The position numbers and the translations under genes were made by a program. Below, one piece after another: positions 47,334 through 55,677 of a stretch of 64,000 nucleotides of DNA. Origin of the DNA: JBELHR01 sp042091275 (GTDB lineage: Bacteria; Bacteroidota; Bacteroidia; Flavobacteriales; Flavobacteriaceae); assembly GCA_042091275.1 (NCBI GenBank), contig JBELHR010000005.1:16277-80276 (forward strand), in the 5' to 3' direction. The notes below the pieces were generated by a model. The model was not told where the DNA came from. It saw only the letters and a list, made by a program, of their open reading frames with translations, and ran no database searches. Position 1 is the first letter of the stretch, and the number at the start of each line of letters is the position of its first letter.

Positions 47334-48425
47334 CTACTCAAAATCAAATCTCAGACCTAAAGATATATTTCGCTCTTCTGTATTAGCAAACAGAGGGTTT
47401 AAATCGTATTTCACATATAGACTAGTACTTTTAAACCCTGCATAAGCACTTAATCCATATATAAAGTTCGATACATTATATCCCCCCTTGGTCTTCTCTT
47501 TGTACTTCAAATCATTTTCGTAGTACTTGATAAATTGCTTGGTTTGGAATCTAAATCCTCCATAACCACCCATACCGAGTCTAAATCCTTTATTCTTTCT
47601 AAAAAGCTTATAATCCTTTCTGTATGTAGGTTTAGAAAAATCAAATTCTAAGTGCAAAGGAAATACGATCTCTATATTCCTCAATCGAGCACTCGTCTTC
47701 AACTGTTTTGGATAAGGAACCAAATTGGTCTGATTTCCATCTATTTCAAAATAATTGTTATTCTTTGGCCTTAGATTATTCCACAATACAGAAAAACCAT
47801 ATTTAAAATAACCCACCGACCAATTCTCAGCTATCCTGCTAGTTCTGCTTCCTCCTAATTCAAAAAACAGGGAACCGATATTATAGGTAGAGTTATCCAA
47901 ACTACTCAAACGGTGATCTACCAAAGTGTTGTTAGTTCCAAAGGCGAATACAAATTGCGAGCTAGATCGCATTCCATGCGTCTTTTTATATTTATTGTCG
48001 TAATAGTACTCCTCGTCGTCGTCACTCTCCCAATCCCAAGAAGTAGATATTTTCAATTTTCCAATATTGAGTTCCTCCTCAGGCAATTCAAAATATTGAA
48101 TTTCTCCATTTGCTTTTGCTTGGACGAGGGTTTGTAATTTTGCCTCTTCGATTGCTACTTGTTCTTCAATTAGATCCGCACTTCTTTCTGCCGCTCGAAT
48201 CTTAAGGTCCTCCGCCTGAGATTCAGTGAGCGTACCTGCTTCTTTTTGGGAATTGATTTGAGCCACCTCAACTTTCAACGCTTCCTTTTCTCGCTCGGTT
48301 ATCTCTGTTATTTCAGCAGAAATACTCTTTACTTGATCTTCAAAGCTTTTCTCCTGAGCACTTAACCCAAGAACTGTTGAGAAAAATGCTATACCTAATA
48401 CAATACTCTTAAATTTATTCATCAT
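47334..48425 (-). CDS. Outer-membrane beta-barrel protein with coiled-coil N-terminus
   Basis: A 363-residue exported protein: signal peptide ending GLSAQ, then about 90 residues of charged helix (EKSFEDQVKSISAEITEITE and onward), a short acidic patch (SDDDEEYYYDNKYK), and a C-terminal half with alternating aromatic beta strands ending in an aromatic residue (LRFDFE), as in outer-membrane barrels. I do not recognise a named family. It is the last gene of a sigma factor-membrane protein-barrel operon and overlaps the middle gene by 11 bases, so it may be both target and sensor of that system. Confidence 0.78.
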   Translation of the reverse strand: MMNKFKSIVLGIAFFSTVLGLSAQEKSFEDQVKSISAEITEITEREKEALKVEVAQINSQKEAGTLTESQAEDLKIRAAERSADLIEEQVAIEEAKLQTLVQAKANGEIQYFELPEEELNIGKLKISTSWDWESDDDEEYYYDNKYKKTHGMRSSSQFVFAFGTNNTLVDHRLSSLDNSTYNIGSLFFELGGSRTSRIAENWSVGYFKYGFSVLWNNLRPKNNNYFEIDGNQTNLVPYPKQLKTSARLRNIEIVFPLHLEFDFSKPTYRKDYKLFRKNKGFRLGMGGYGGFRFQTKQFIKYYENDLKYKEKTKGGYNVSNFIYGLSAYAGFKSTSLYVKYDLNPLFANTEERNISLGLRFDFE

Positions 48426-49038
48426 CTGTTTTTACTATTCTTGTTTCTATTTCTTTTAAACCTAATTTTACTTTTTCTAAAACCTTTTTCCCAAATTGAT
48501 TACCCTTAGAGTTTCGCTCTGCTTCCTCCAAAAGTGTTTTGGGATTTACGGCTAAGACCTGGATCTTCTTTTTATCGCGACTCATTTCACTCTCAACAGA
48601 ATTCAAAAGCGCAAGAGCATCCACTTTAATACCAATAATTTCATCCTCTTTAAACTCTTCTGTAATCGCTACTTTATCTATAATTAACTCCGGTGGTTTA
48701 AGGGTTTTTACAACTGTCAATTGAACTTCTTTATACTTGCTATATCCTAAAGGTGCTCGATTTAATAGGGAGGGAACTGCACTCGAATTCAAATTGCTAA
48801 ATGTGGGCTGAGATCCAATTTTCAGAGATTTGACATTTGGTCTCGAATTTGGGAGCAGTACTAAAAATAAAAGTATTGCAGCAGCAGAGACAAGTGCTAT
48901 ATATCTGTAACTTTTGGAACGTTTTTTTGGTTCAGCCTCCAATTCATTTGATAATCTAGACCAAACATCGGGGTTCACAGGACTACTGCCCGAACGCAAT
49001 CCCTCTTTAAATATTTTATCTAAGGTATTCGACTTCAT
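48415..49038 (-). CDS. Single-span membrane protein, probable anti-sigma factor
   Basis: A 207-residue protein: an N-terminal cytoplasmic part of about 44 residues (MKSNTLDKIFKEGLRSGSSP and onward, with NPDVWSRLSNELE), one transmembrane helix (YIALVSAAAILLFLVLL), and a periplasmic part of about 140 residues. This layout, and its position directly after an ECF sigma gene with a 23-base overlap, are those of membrane anti-sigma factors, although the usual zinc motif HxxxCxxC is absent. The frame is open to 49107; the ATG at 49038 is the better start. Role as anti-sigma is inference from context. Confidence 0.78.
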   Translation of the reverse strand: MKSNTLDKIFKEGLRSGSSPVNPDVWSRLSNELEAEPKKRSKSYRYIALVSAAAILLFLVLLPNSRPNVKSLKIGSQPTFSNLNSSAVPSLLNRAPLGYSKYKEVQLTVVKTLKPPELIIDKVAITEEFKEDEIIGIKVDALALLNSVESEMSRDKKKIQVLAVNPKTLLEEAERNSKGNQFGKKVLEKVKLGLKEIETRIVKTDDE

Positions 49039-49582
49039 AACCTCTTGTTTTTTGTAATTCATTTTGTAATATCTTCCTAGCTCTGGAAAGATGTGTCTTG
49101 GATGCACCTTCAGAAATTTGAAGTAATTCCCCTATTTCTTTGTGCTTATAACCCTCTATTGCGTAAAGGTTAAAAATTGTCTTTGCTAAAGGTTTTAAAA
49201 CATTTAATGCTCTGAGTAAATCCTCTTCCTCAAACTCCTTGCTTCCGGAATCCATTGGCTCGAGTTCCTCTCCAGAGGGAAAATCCTCTAAACTCAAGAA
49301 ATGTTTTGTCTTTCTCAGCTCGTCTAGACAAGTCCTTACCATAATCTTCCTTATCCACCCCTCTAAGCTCCCTTCTCTTTTAAACGTATCCAACTTGTCA
49401 TAAACTTTTAAAAACCCCTTTAAAAGACATTCTTGGGCTAAATATTCGTCCTGAAAATAACGCTTACAAACAAAAAACATCTTATTGCTGTATTTCTGAT
49501 AAAACTCCTCTTGCGCTCGTCTCTCTTTTTTAAGACAGCGATCCAGCAGTTTAATCTCTCTGTTTATTTTAATTATTTTCAA
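49016..49582 (-). CDS. ECF-type RNA polymerase sigma factor
   Basis: A 188-residue sigma-70 family factor of ECF type. Region 2 is seen around EFYQKYSNKMFFVCKRYFQD and LEGWIRKIMVRTCLDELRKT; region 4 around LKPLAKTIFNLYAIEGYKHK and IGELLQISEGASKTHLSRAR. The start is TTG at 49582, as no ATG precedes region 2. The gene is the first of three, followed by the membrane protein (23-base overlap) and the barrel protein. Upstream lies TGTAAC-N17-CGTC rather than the housekeeping TAnnTTTG, so the factor probably drives its own operon. Confidence 0.93.
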   Translation of the reverse strand: MKIIKINREIKLLDRCLKKERRAQEEFYQKYSNKMFFVCKRYFQDEYLAQECLLKGFLKVYDKLDTFKREGSLEGWIRKIMVRTCLDELRKTKHFLSLEDFPSGEELEPMDSGSKEFEEEDLLRALNVLKPLAKTIFNLYAIEGYKHKEIGELLQISEGASKTHLSRARKILQNELQKTRGYEVEYLR

Positions 49583-49608
49583 AGTTTGGTACGTGTATTT
49601 TAAACTAA

Positions 49609-49635
49609 GACGACAGGTTTGTAAAAAAGGTTACA
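49609..49635 (-). promoter_or_regulatory. Candidate ECF promoter (TGTAAC-N17-CGTC)
   Basis: On the minus strand TGTAAC (49630-49635) is followed after 17 bases by CGTC (49609-49612), the pattern of ECF-sigma promoters (-35 with AAC, -10 CGTC). It lies 26 bases before the TTG start of the sigma gene. The dyad GTTTGTAA-N6-TTACAAAC (49617-49638) overlaps the -35 part. Confidence 0.55.
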
Positions 49636-49648
49636 AACAAATAAAAAA

Positions 49649-52099
49649 TTAATACGGATCTACGTCGCAAGTAAATCTAATAGACCTAAAATCTGCAATA
49701 CCCTCAAAGTGATTATTCACCTTTTGAATATGATTTTTAGTAGCTTTCAAAGAGTTTGTCTTTGGGATCTTTAAAATTAGATGTCTGATATATAAGTTTT
49801 TCACTCGGGCTACAGCAGGTGTACTGGGTCCCAACACCAGATCTCCAAATGCGGATTTCAAGGAGTCTGCATACCAATTCGCTCCGGACTGTACTCTGTT
49901 CTGATCCTTGTGCTTAAAGGTAAACTTGATTATTTTATAAAATGGTGGATACTTAAACTGATAGCGCTCTTCGAGCTGCTCCTTGTACATCTCTTTGTAA
50001 TCGTAACGCGATACCTGTTGTAATATTTGATGATATGGATTGTAGGTTTGAATTAAAACCTTTCCACGCTCAATTGCCCGACCCGATCTACCTGCTACTT
50101 GAGTCAGCAGCTGATAACTATTTTCATGGGCCCGAAAATCGGGAAAATTCAACAAGCGATCTGCCTGCATAACACCGACTAGCCCCACATGATCAAAATC
50201 CAATCCTTTAGTCAGCATTTGAGTTCCAACCAAAATATCAATCGCTCCCCGTTCAAAGTCAGAAATTAATTCCTCAAAGGCATTCTTCCTCCTGGTAGCA
50301 TCCAAATCCATTCTAGCCACTTTCTTTGTGGGGAACAACACACTGACTTCTTTTGCCACTTGTTCAGTACCAAATCCTTTTACATCTAACTCTGAACTGC
50401 CACAGGCTCCGCATTGCTTCTGAACCTTTTCTTTGTAAAAACAATAGTGACACCGCAATTCGTCGGCATATTTATGATAGGTCAAACTGACATCACAATT
50501 CGGACATTGTGGAGTATGCCCACATGTATTACACTCCATAACTGGAGCATATCCCCTGCGATTTTGAAACAAAATAACCTGTCTTCCCGACTCTAAAACA
50601 GAACTTATTTCCTGAATCAATGTGTCGGAGAAATTACCAGTCATTCTTTTCTTGCGATACTTTTCTTTGATATCAATCAAGGATACCTCGGGCTCCATAA
50701 TTCGATTAAAACGTTGATTGAGATCGACAAAGCCATATTTTCCTTGAACCACATTATAGGAGGATTCCAACGACGGAGTGGCAGATCCCAACAATACCTT
50801 TGCACCGTGCATTTGAGCCAAAACAATGGCACTATCCCTCGCTTGAAACCTTGGAGCTGGATTTTGCTGCTTATAAGACGCTTCGTGCTCTTCGTCGACG
50901 ATAATTAAATCTAGATTGGTAAAAGGCAAAAACAAAGTGGAGCGGGTGCCGACAACCAATCTTCCCCGACTTGGATTGTCTTGGAGTTGATGCCATACCT
51001 CTGCCCTTTCCTGGGCGTTATATTTGGAGTGGTAGACCAAAATATCATCTCCAAAATAATTTGAAAGTCGCGATATAATTTGGGTAGTCAAACCAATCTC
51101 AGGTAACATCAACAAGACCTGTTTACCCCTATTTATGGCCTCTTGAATCAAGGAAGCATAGACATGGGTTTTACCACTACCCGTAACTCCCTTAAAAAGA
51201 CAGGTAAAATGAGACTCAAACTGCTTTAATACAGAATTTTTAGCCTCTTGTTGTGCAGGAGATAATTCCCCTAAATCTCGACTTTTGGAACCAAATGAAA
51301 CTCTGTATTCCTTTAGATCCTCTCGAATTAAAATTTCTTTTTTTATCAAGCCTTTAATCACGGCCATCGATACTCCAGATGCTTTCTCGAGTTCTTTTAG
51401 TTTTATGAGATCTCCATTTTCTCCCTGTAAAGAAAAATAGGTCATCAGCGCAATTCTCTGCTTTTCCGAACGCGATATTAGCTCAAATAAACCTCTTTTG
51501 GATTCCTCTGTCAAATAGTGGTCCGATAGACGTACATAGGCGATTAGTTTATCTTTGTAGTTGTCAAAAACCTTGTCTTCGATCAAAATAAGCTTCTTAT
51601 CTGCTAAGGCTTGAACAATAGCATAGACATTTTTTTGATTGAGTACCTCTTCAATTTTTGATAGAGACAAGCTACTTGCGGTCTGTAGAGACTCGTAAAT
51701 TAAGTACTCTTTGTCATTTAAAGCCTCTATATCCTCTTGATCGGATCCCACCCAACTAACAAATTGATCGCTTTCCAATCGAAACAGAGCTGGAAGAGCA
51801 CCGGAGTATACTTCTCCCATACTCGTGAGGTAATACTCGGACATCCAGGACCAAAACTTAAATTGAATAGGACTGATAAGTGGGCGCGTATCCAAGAGGT
51901 ATTTTATACTCTTGGCTATATAGGCCTCGGGTGCAATTAAATGTTTTTTAAATACTAGGCCCGTATAGGTTTTTCTCTTTCCAAAAGGTACAGAAACGCG
52001 CATACCTGCCTCTATGACTTGGTATTCTTCTTCCGTGACAGAATAAGTAAATAGCCTCTTTAGGGGCAAGGGAAGTATTACATCTACAAAATAGGACAA
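49649..52099 (-). CDS. priA: Primosomal protein N' (PriA helicase)
   Basis: An 816-residue replication-restart helicase. The N-terminal fork-binding domain begins FVDVILPLPLKRLFTYSV. Walker A is FKGVTGSGKTHVY and the DEEH box is IVDEEHEASYK. The zinc region has the CxxC pairs CNTCGHTPQCPNC and CHYC with CGAC, and the C-terminal helicase lobe has VLVGTQMLTKGLDFDHV. The start is TTG at 52099: this gives the family's N-terminus and there is no earlier ATG. No exact promoter box was found (7 of 8 in TACATTTA). It ends 66 bases before the sigma gene. Confidence 0.97.
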   Translation of the reverse strand: MSYFVDVILPLPLKRLFTYSVTEEEYQVIEAGMRVSVPFGKRKTYTGLVFKKHLIAPEAYIAKSIKYLLDTRPLISPIQFKFWSWMSEYYLTSMGEVYSGALPALFRLESDQFVSWVGSDQEDIEALNDKEYLIYESLQTASSLSLSKIEEVLNQKNVYAIVQALADKKLILIEDKVFDNYKDKLIAYVRLSDHYLTEESKRGLFELISRSEKQRIALMTYFSLQGENGDLIKLKELEKASGVSMAVIKGLIKKEILIREDLKEYRVSFGSKSRDLGELSPAQQEAKNSVLKQFESHFTCLFKGVTGSGKTHVYASLIQEAINRGKQVLLMLPEIGLTTQIISRLSNYFGDDILVYHSKYNAQERAEVWHQLQDNPSRGRLVVGTRSTLFLPFTNLDLIIVDEEHEASYKQQNPAPRFQARDSAIVLAQMHGAKVLLGSATPSLESSYNVVQGKYGFVDLNQRFNRIMEPEVSLIDIKEKYRKKRMTGNFSDTLIQEISSVLESGRQVILFQNRRGYAPVMECNTCGHTPQCPNCDVSLTYHKYADELRCHYCFYKEKVQKQCGACGSSELDVKGFGTEQVAKEVSVLFPTKKVARMDLDATRRKNAFEELISDFERGAIDILVGTQMLTKGLDFDHVGLVGVMQADRLLNFPDFRAHENSYQLLTQVAGRSGRAIERGKVLIQTYNPYHQILQQVSRYDYKEMYKEQLEERYQFKYPPFYKIIKFTFKHKDQNRVQSGANWYADSLKSAFGDLVLGPSTPAVARVKNLYIRHLILKIPKTNSLKATKNHIQKVNNHFEGIADFRSIRFTCDVDPY

Positions 52100-52134
52100 G
52101 CGCTTTCTCTTTTGAGGTAAATGTAATAAATTCT

Positions 52135-53298
52135 TTATTGTTGCTTGCTCTCTTTTCTACTACCTTGATACATATCGTAACGAACTAACCTACAATCTAA
52201 TGGACCGTTTTTTAGAATAATTCTTTTAGAAGTTCTCAGTCCCACATGTTTTAAAGCGTCTAGGTCAGAGGTGATGAACCATACCGTTGTATCCGGATAA
52301 GACTTTTTTAAGGTATCTCCGATATTTCGGTAAAAGTTTTGGATTTCATCCATTTGTAAACGCTCTCCATAAGGCGGATTAAACATCAACATAGTCCTAC
52401 CAAAGACCTCTTTGTTTGACAAGAAAAAATTCACGTGATGTACTCCTATAAATTCTTCTAAGTTGGCGTTTTTCACATTGTCTTGTGCTTTTCTAACCGC
52501 AGAAGGAGCTTTGTCAAAGCCCATAATTTTACATGGGGAGCTCCTTATTTTTTTTAGAAGAGACTCTTGAATAATAAAAAACAAATCCTCGTCAAAATCA
52601 TTCCAATTTTCAAAGCCAAAATGTTTTCTATTTATATTGGCAGGAATTTGATTTGCAATCATCGCAGCCTCAATCAACAAGGTACCAGAACCACACATGG
52701 GATCTATCAGGTTTTGATCTCCATTATAACCGGCTAGCAATAACATTCCAGCTGCTAAAACCTCGTTAATCGGTGCCAAATTGGTTGCGGACCTATACCC
52801 TCTTTTATGCAGTGACATACCGCTACTATCCAGTGAAACGGTACAAAAATCTTTGGAGATATGAATATGTATTGCCAAATCAGGATACTTGGCATCAATA
52901 TCAGGTCTCTTTTCGTATTTCTCGCGAAAATAATCGACAATAGCGTCTTTGGTTTTCAAAGTAACGTAGTGAGAATTATTACTCACTTGGGTTTGATGAA
53001 TGGCAGCATTGATAATAAAACTTCCATCGACCTCTAAGTATTTATCCCAACGAATTTGTTTTACCTTCTTGTACAAATCCTCTTCGTCACGAACTTTGAA
53101 ACGCTTGATTGGCTTTAAGATTCGAATGGCTGTTCTAAGCGCAATATTCGCTTTGTACATAAAACCCTTATCTCCTTGAAAACTTACACTTCTATTACCT
53201 TGTTTTACTTCCTGAGCACCGAGGTCCGTAAGTTCCTTTGCCAAAACTTCTTCCAAACCAAATAAGGTTGTGGCTGTCATTTGAAAATTTTCCTGCAT
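52135..53298 (-). CDS. THUMP-domain rRNA methyltransferase (RlmL/TrmN-like)
   Basis: A 387-residue class I SAM-dependent RNA methyltransferase with an N-terminal THUMP RNA-binding domain (TLFGLEEVLAKELTDLGA through about residue 160), then the methylase lobe with DPMCGSGTLLIEAAMIA and the catalytic FNPPYGERL. This is the RlmL-type layout that makes N2-methylguanine in 23S rRNA, here without the second RlmK half. The exact target base is inferred from family. It lies 35 bases upstream of priA on the same strand. Confidence 0.9.
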   Translation of the reverse strand: MQENFQMTATTLFGLEEVLAKELTDLGAQEVKQGNRSVSFQGDKGFMYKANIALRTAIRILKPIKRFKVRDEEDLYKKVKQIRWDKYLEVDGSFIINAAIHQTQVSNNSHYVTLKTKDAIVDYFREKYEKRPDIDAKYPDLAIHIHISKDFCTVSLDSSGMSLHKRGYRSATNLAPINEVLAAGMLLLAGYNGDQNLIDPMCGSGTLLIEAAMIANQIPANINRKHFGFENWNDFDEDLFFIIQESLLKKIRSSPCKIMGFDKAPSAVRKAQDNVKNANLEEFIGVHHVNFFLSNKEVFGRTMLMFNPPYGERLQMDEIQNFYRNIGDTLKKSYPDTTVWFITSDLDALKHVGLRTSKRIILKNGPLDCRLVRYDMYQGSRKESKQQ

Positions 53299-53317
53299 TT
53301 CTGTCGTTTAAGTAGTG

Positions 53318-53325
53318 CAAATTTA
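53318..53325 (-). promoter_or_regulatory. -7 promoter box (TAAATTTG) for the THUMP methyltransferase
   Basis: Exact TAnnTTTG match on the minus strand, 19 bases before the ATG at 53298. Confidence 0.68.
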
Positions 53326-53375
53326 GACAAACTAAATGGACTGACAGGCTGTGGCATTTTAAATATTTTTTTGGC

Positions 53376-53383
53376 TACTTTTG
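53376..53383 (+). promoter_or_regulatory. -7 promoter box (TACTTTTG) for the ZIP transporter
   Basis: Exact TAnnTTTG match, 21 bases before the ATG at 53405. Confidence 0.68.
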
Positions 53384-53404
53384 CAGGATTAATTTTTGAA
53401 TTGC

Positions 53405-54073
53405 ATGGTCCAATTATATTTATTTATTACCGTAATTTTGGCGGCTCTTTTTGTGACGAGGATAACCCTCAAAACCGATCAAATAGGGCTACTTTTATCC
53501 TTTAGTGGTGCCTTTCTGCTGTCTGTTACTGTTCTCCACCTCTTACCTGATTTTTACCAATTGGACATCCATAATATGGGAATTTATATCCTTCTAGGTA
53601 TACTTGTGCAATCCATACTAGAATTCTTTTCTCAAGGTGCTGAACACGGACATATACACTCTCAAGAAAACAAAAGATTTCCTTGGCTTCTATTTATAGG
53701 GCTTAGTGTACACGCTTTTTTTGAAGGTATCCCCGTAAACGAACATTCCAATCAGGCTTTACTATCAGCCATAATTATACACAAAGTTCCGGTAGCAATG
53801 GTATTGGCTACTTTTTTAAGAAATTCAGAGATACCAAAGAAACAGGCTTGGGCTTTAATTGTGTTTTTTGCCTTGATGAGTCCTCTAGGAAGTTATTTAT
53901 CGATCAATAACACTTTTATTTCCGACTATAAAACTGAAATAGACGGCTTTATTATTGGGGTCTTTTTGCATATTTCAACGATTATACTTTTTGAAAGTTC
54001 CAAGAACCACCAATTCAATTTAATCAAGTTTATTAGTGTTCTTTTAGGATTTGGCCTCGCATTTTGGGCTTAA
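53405..54073 (+). CDS. ZIP family metal transporter
   Basis: A 222-residue inner-membrane carrier with about seven or eight hydrophobic segments. The metal-site helices are present as HAFFEGIPVN and IIHKVPVAMVL, preceded by a His-rich loop (GAEHGHIHSQEN) that may bind zinc. ZIP proteins bring in zinc, iron or manganese. The frame starts at TTG 53396, but ATG 53405 is the better start. It has its own promoter box and is followed by the OstA-like gene after 35 bases, which has a separate box. Confidence 0.9.
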   Translation: MVQLYLFITVILAALFVTRITLKTDQIGLLLSFSGAFLLSVTVLHLLPDFYQLDIHNMGIYILLGILVQSILEFFSQGAEHGHIHSQENKRFPWLLFIGLSVHAFFEGIPVNEHSNQALLSAIIIHKVPVAMVLATFLRNSEIPKKQAWALIVFFALMSPLGSYLSINNTFISDYKTEIDGFIIGVFLHISTIILFESSKNHQFNLIKFISVLLGFGLAFWA

Positions 54074-54080
54074 TATTTGT

Positions 54081-54088
54081 TATTTTTG
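54081..54088 (+). promoter_or_regulatory. -7 promoter box (TATTTTTG) for the OstA-like gene
   Basis: Exact TAnnTTTG match, 20 bases before the GTG at 54109. Confidence 0.66.
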
Positions 54089-54108
54089 AATAATTAAAAT
54101 TTAAACTG

Positions 54109-55677
54109 GTGAATCGTCTCTTAAACCTAATAATCTTTTTCTTAGCTCTGAGTCAATCCGTATTGGGTCAAGACAAGCGAATTAAAATACTTCCTTCAGA
54201 AAATATTTCTTATCGAGATGAAGCTAATTTTCCTGGTGCTGATATTTTGATTGGAGAGGTAAAAATAGCCCACGAGGGTGCTATTCTAACTTGTAAAAAA
54301 GCCTTTTATTATCAAGAGAAAAACTTTTTCAAGGCCATTGGTAATGTAAAAATAAATCAAGGAGACACCTTAATTCAGACCAGTGATTACGTGGATTACG
54401 ATGCCGATCGAAAATATGCTTTGTCCTGGGGTAATGTTATTTTAAGGGATCTAAAAATGACTTTGACCACCGACACCCTATCTTTTAATAGAGAGGAACA
54501 GATTATGATATACGATACCCCTGGAAAAATTGTAGACGGGGAAAATATTTTGACTTCTAACAGGGGAAAATACTTCGCAGGATTAAAAAAATTTACTGCA
54601 AAAAATGATGTTGTTGTCACTACTCCAAAAGATACAATCTACTCCGACCATCTAGATTACTATACAGAAATTGATCAGGCATATCTTTACGGACCTTCCG
54701 ATATATACTCCGAAGGAAATCATATTTACACCGAAAAAGGATTCTATGATGCAAATACCCAAATTTCTCATCTGGTTAAGAATGCAAAAATCGATTATGG
54801 AGATAGGTTGGTTCAAGGGGATAGTTTGTACTATGATGCCCAACAATCTTTTGCCTCAGCATCTGGTAATTTCAAATTGACAGATACCCTCAACAATTGG
54901 ATACAAAAAGGAGACTACGCCGAAGTTTTTCGAGAATTGGACTCTGTGTTTATTACTAAAAGAGCGGTTGCCGTTACCGAGATGGAAAACGATTCCTTGT
55001 ATATCCACGGAGACACCATGGTGGTAACGGGTCCAGCGGATAAGCGAATTATAAGAGCGGCTCACTTTGTCAAATTTTTTAAATCTGATTTTCGCGGAAA
55101 ATGTGATTCTCTAGTATATACCGAAGAATTTGGTAAGACCAAAATGTATTATGAACCAGTAATTTGGGCAGAAGAAAATCAGATAACAGGAGATAGTATT
55201 TTTGTTTTGTCGAATTTGGAAACAAACCAACTGGACTCTTTAAAAATTCTGAACAACGCTTTTATGGTATCTTCCGATAGCTTGGGATACAATCAAATTA
55301 GAGGTAAAAATATGTTGGGGAAATTTAGAGAGAATAAATTGTACTCTTTGTTAGTAAATGGAAATGCAGAAGTTTTGAATTACGGAAGAGATGAATCCGG
55401 AGAATTAATAGGAATTACCAAAAAGCAAGCGAGTAAAATAAAATTCTTCTTCAACGAAAACAAGGTGGTTAGGATGAACTTTATGAGTCAACCCGACGGA
55501 AATACCTATCCCCTGTCTCAGTTTCCCGAAACAGAAGCCAAACTAAAAGGGTTTATTTGGAGAGAAGAGGAAAAACCTCTAGTTGTGGAGGATATCTTCT
55601 TAAAAGGGGCGCGATCCAAAGCGAGACTGACAAAACCAGCAACCATAAAATCTCTAGATGAAAGATCAATTTTATAA
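54109..55677 (+). CDS. OstA-like (LptA/LptD-N domain) LPS export protein
   Basis: A 522-residue exported protein with a signal peptide (FFLALSQSVLGQ). It is built from repeated OstA/LptA beta-jellyroll strands, seen as recurring NVxxxxGD-type turns (GNVKINQGDTLIQTSDYV, NDVVVTTPKDTIYSDHL, GDRLVQGDSLYYDA). LptA forms the periplasmic bridge carrying lipopolysaccharide to the outer membrane; this larger form is the usual one in Bacteroidota. The start is GTG. It overlaps the aminotransferase gene by 20 bases, so they are co-translated. Related to KdsC elsewhere in the window by pathway only. Confidence 0.9.
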   Translation: MNRLLNLIIFFLALSQSVLGQDKRIKILPSENISYRDEANFPGADILIGEVKIAHEGAILTCKKAFYYQEKNFFKAIGNVKINQGDTLIQTSDYVDYDADRKYALSWGNVILRDLKMTLTTDTLSFNREEQIMIYDTPGKIVDGENILTSNRGKYFAGLKKFTAKNDVVVTTPKDTIYSDHLDYYTEIDQAYLYGPSDIYSEGNHIYTEKGFYDANTQISHLVKNAKIDYGDRLVQGDSLYYDAQQSFASASGNFKLTDTLNNWIQKGDYAEVFRELDSVFITKRAVAVTEMENDSLYIHGDTMVVTGPADKRIIRAAHFVKFFKSDFRGKCDSLVYTEEFGKTKMYYEPVIWAEENQITGDSIFVLSNLETNQLDSLKILNNAFMVSSDSLGYNQIRGKNMLGKFRENKLYSLLVNGNAEVLNYGRDESGELIGITKKQASKIKFFFNENKVVRMNFMSQPDGNTYPLSQFPETEAKLKGFIWREEEKPLVVEDIFLKGARSKARLTKPATIKSLDERSIL

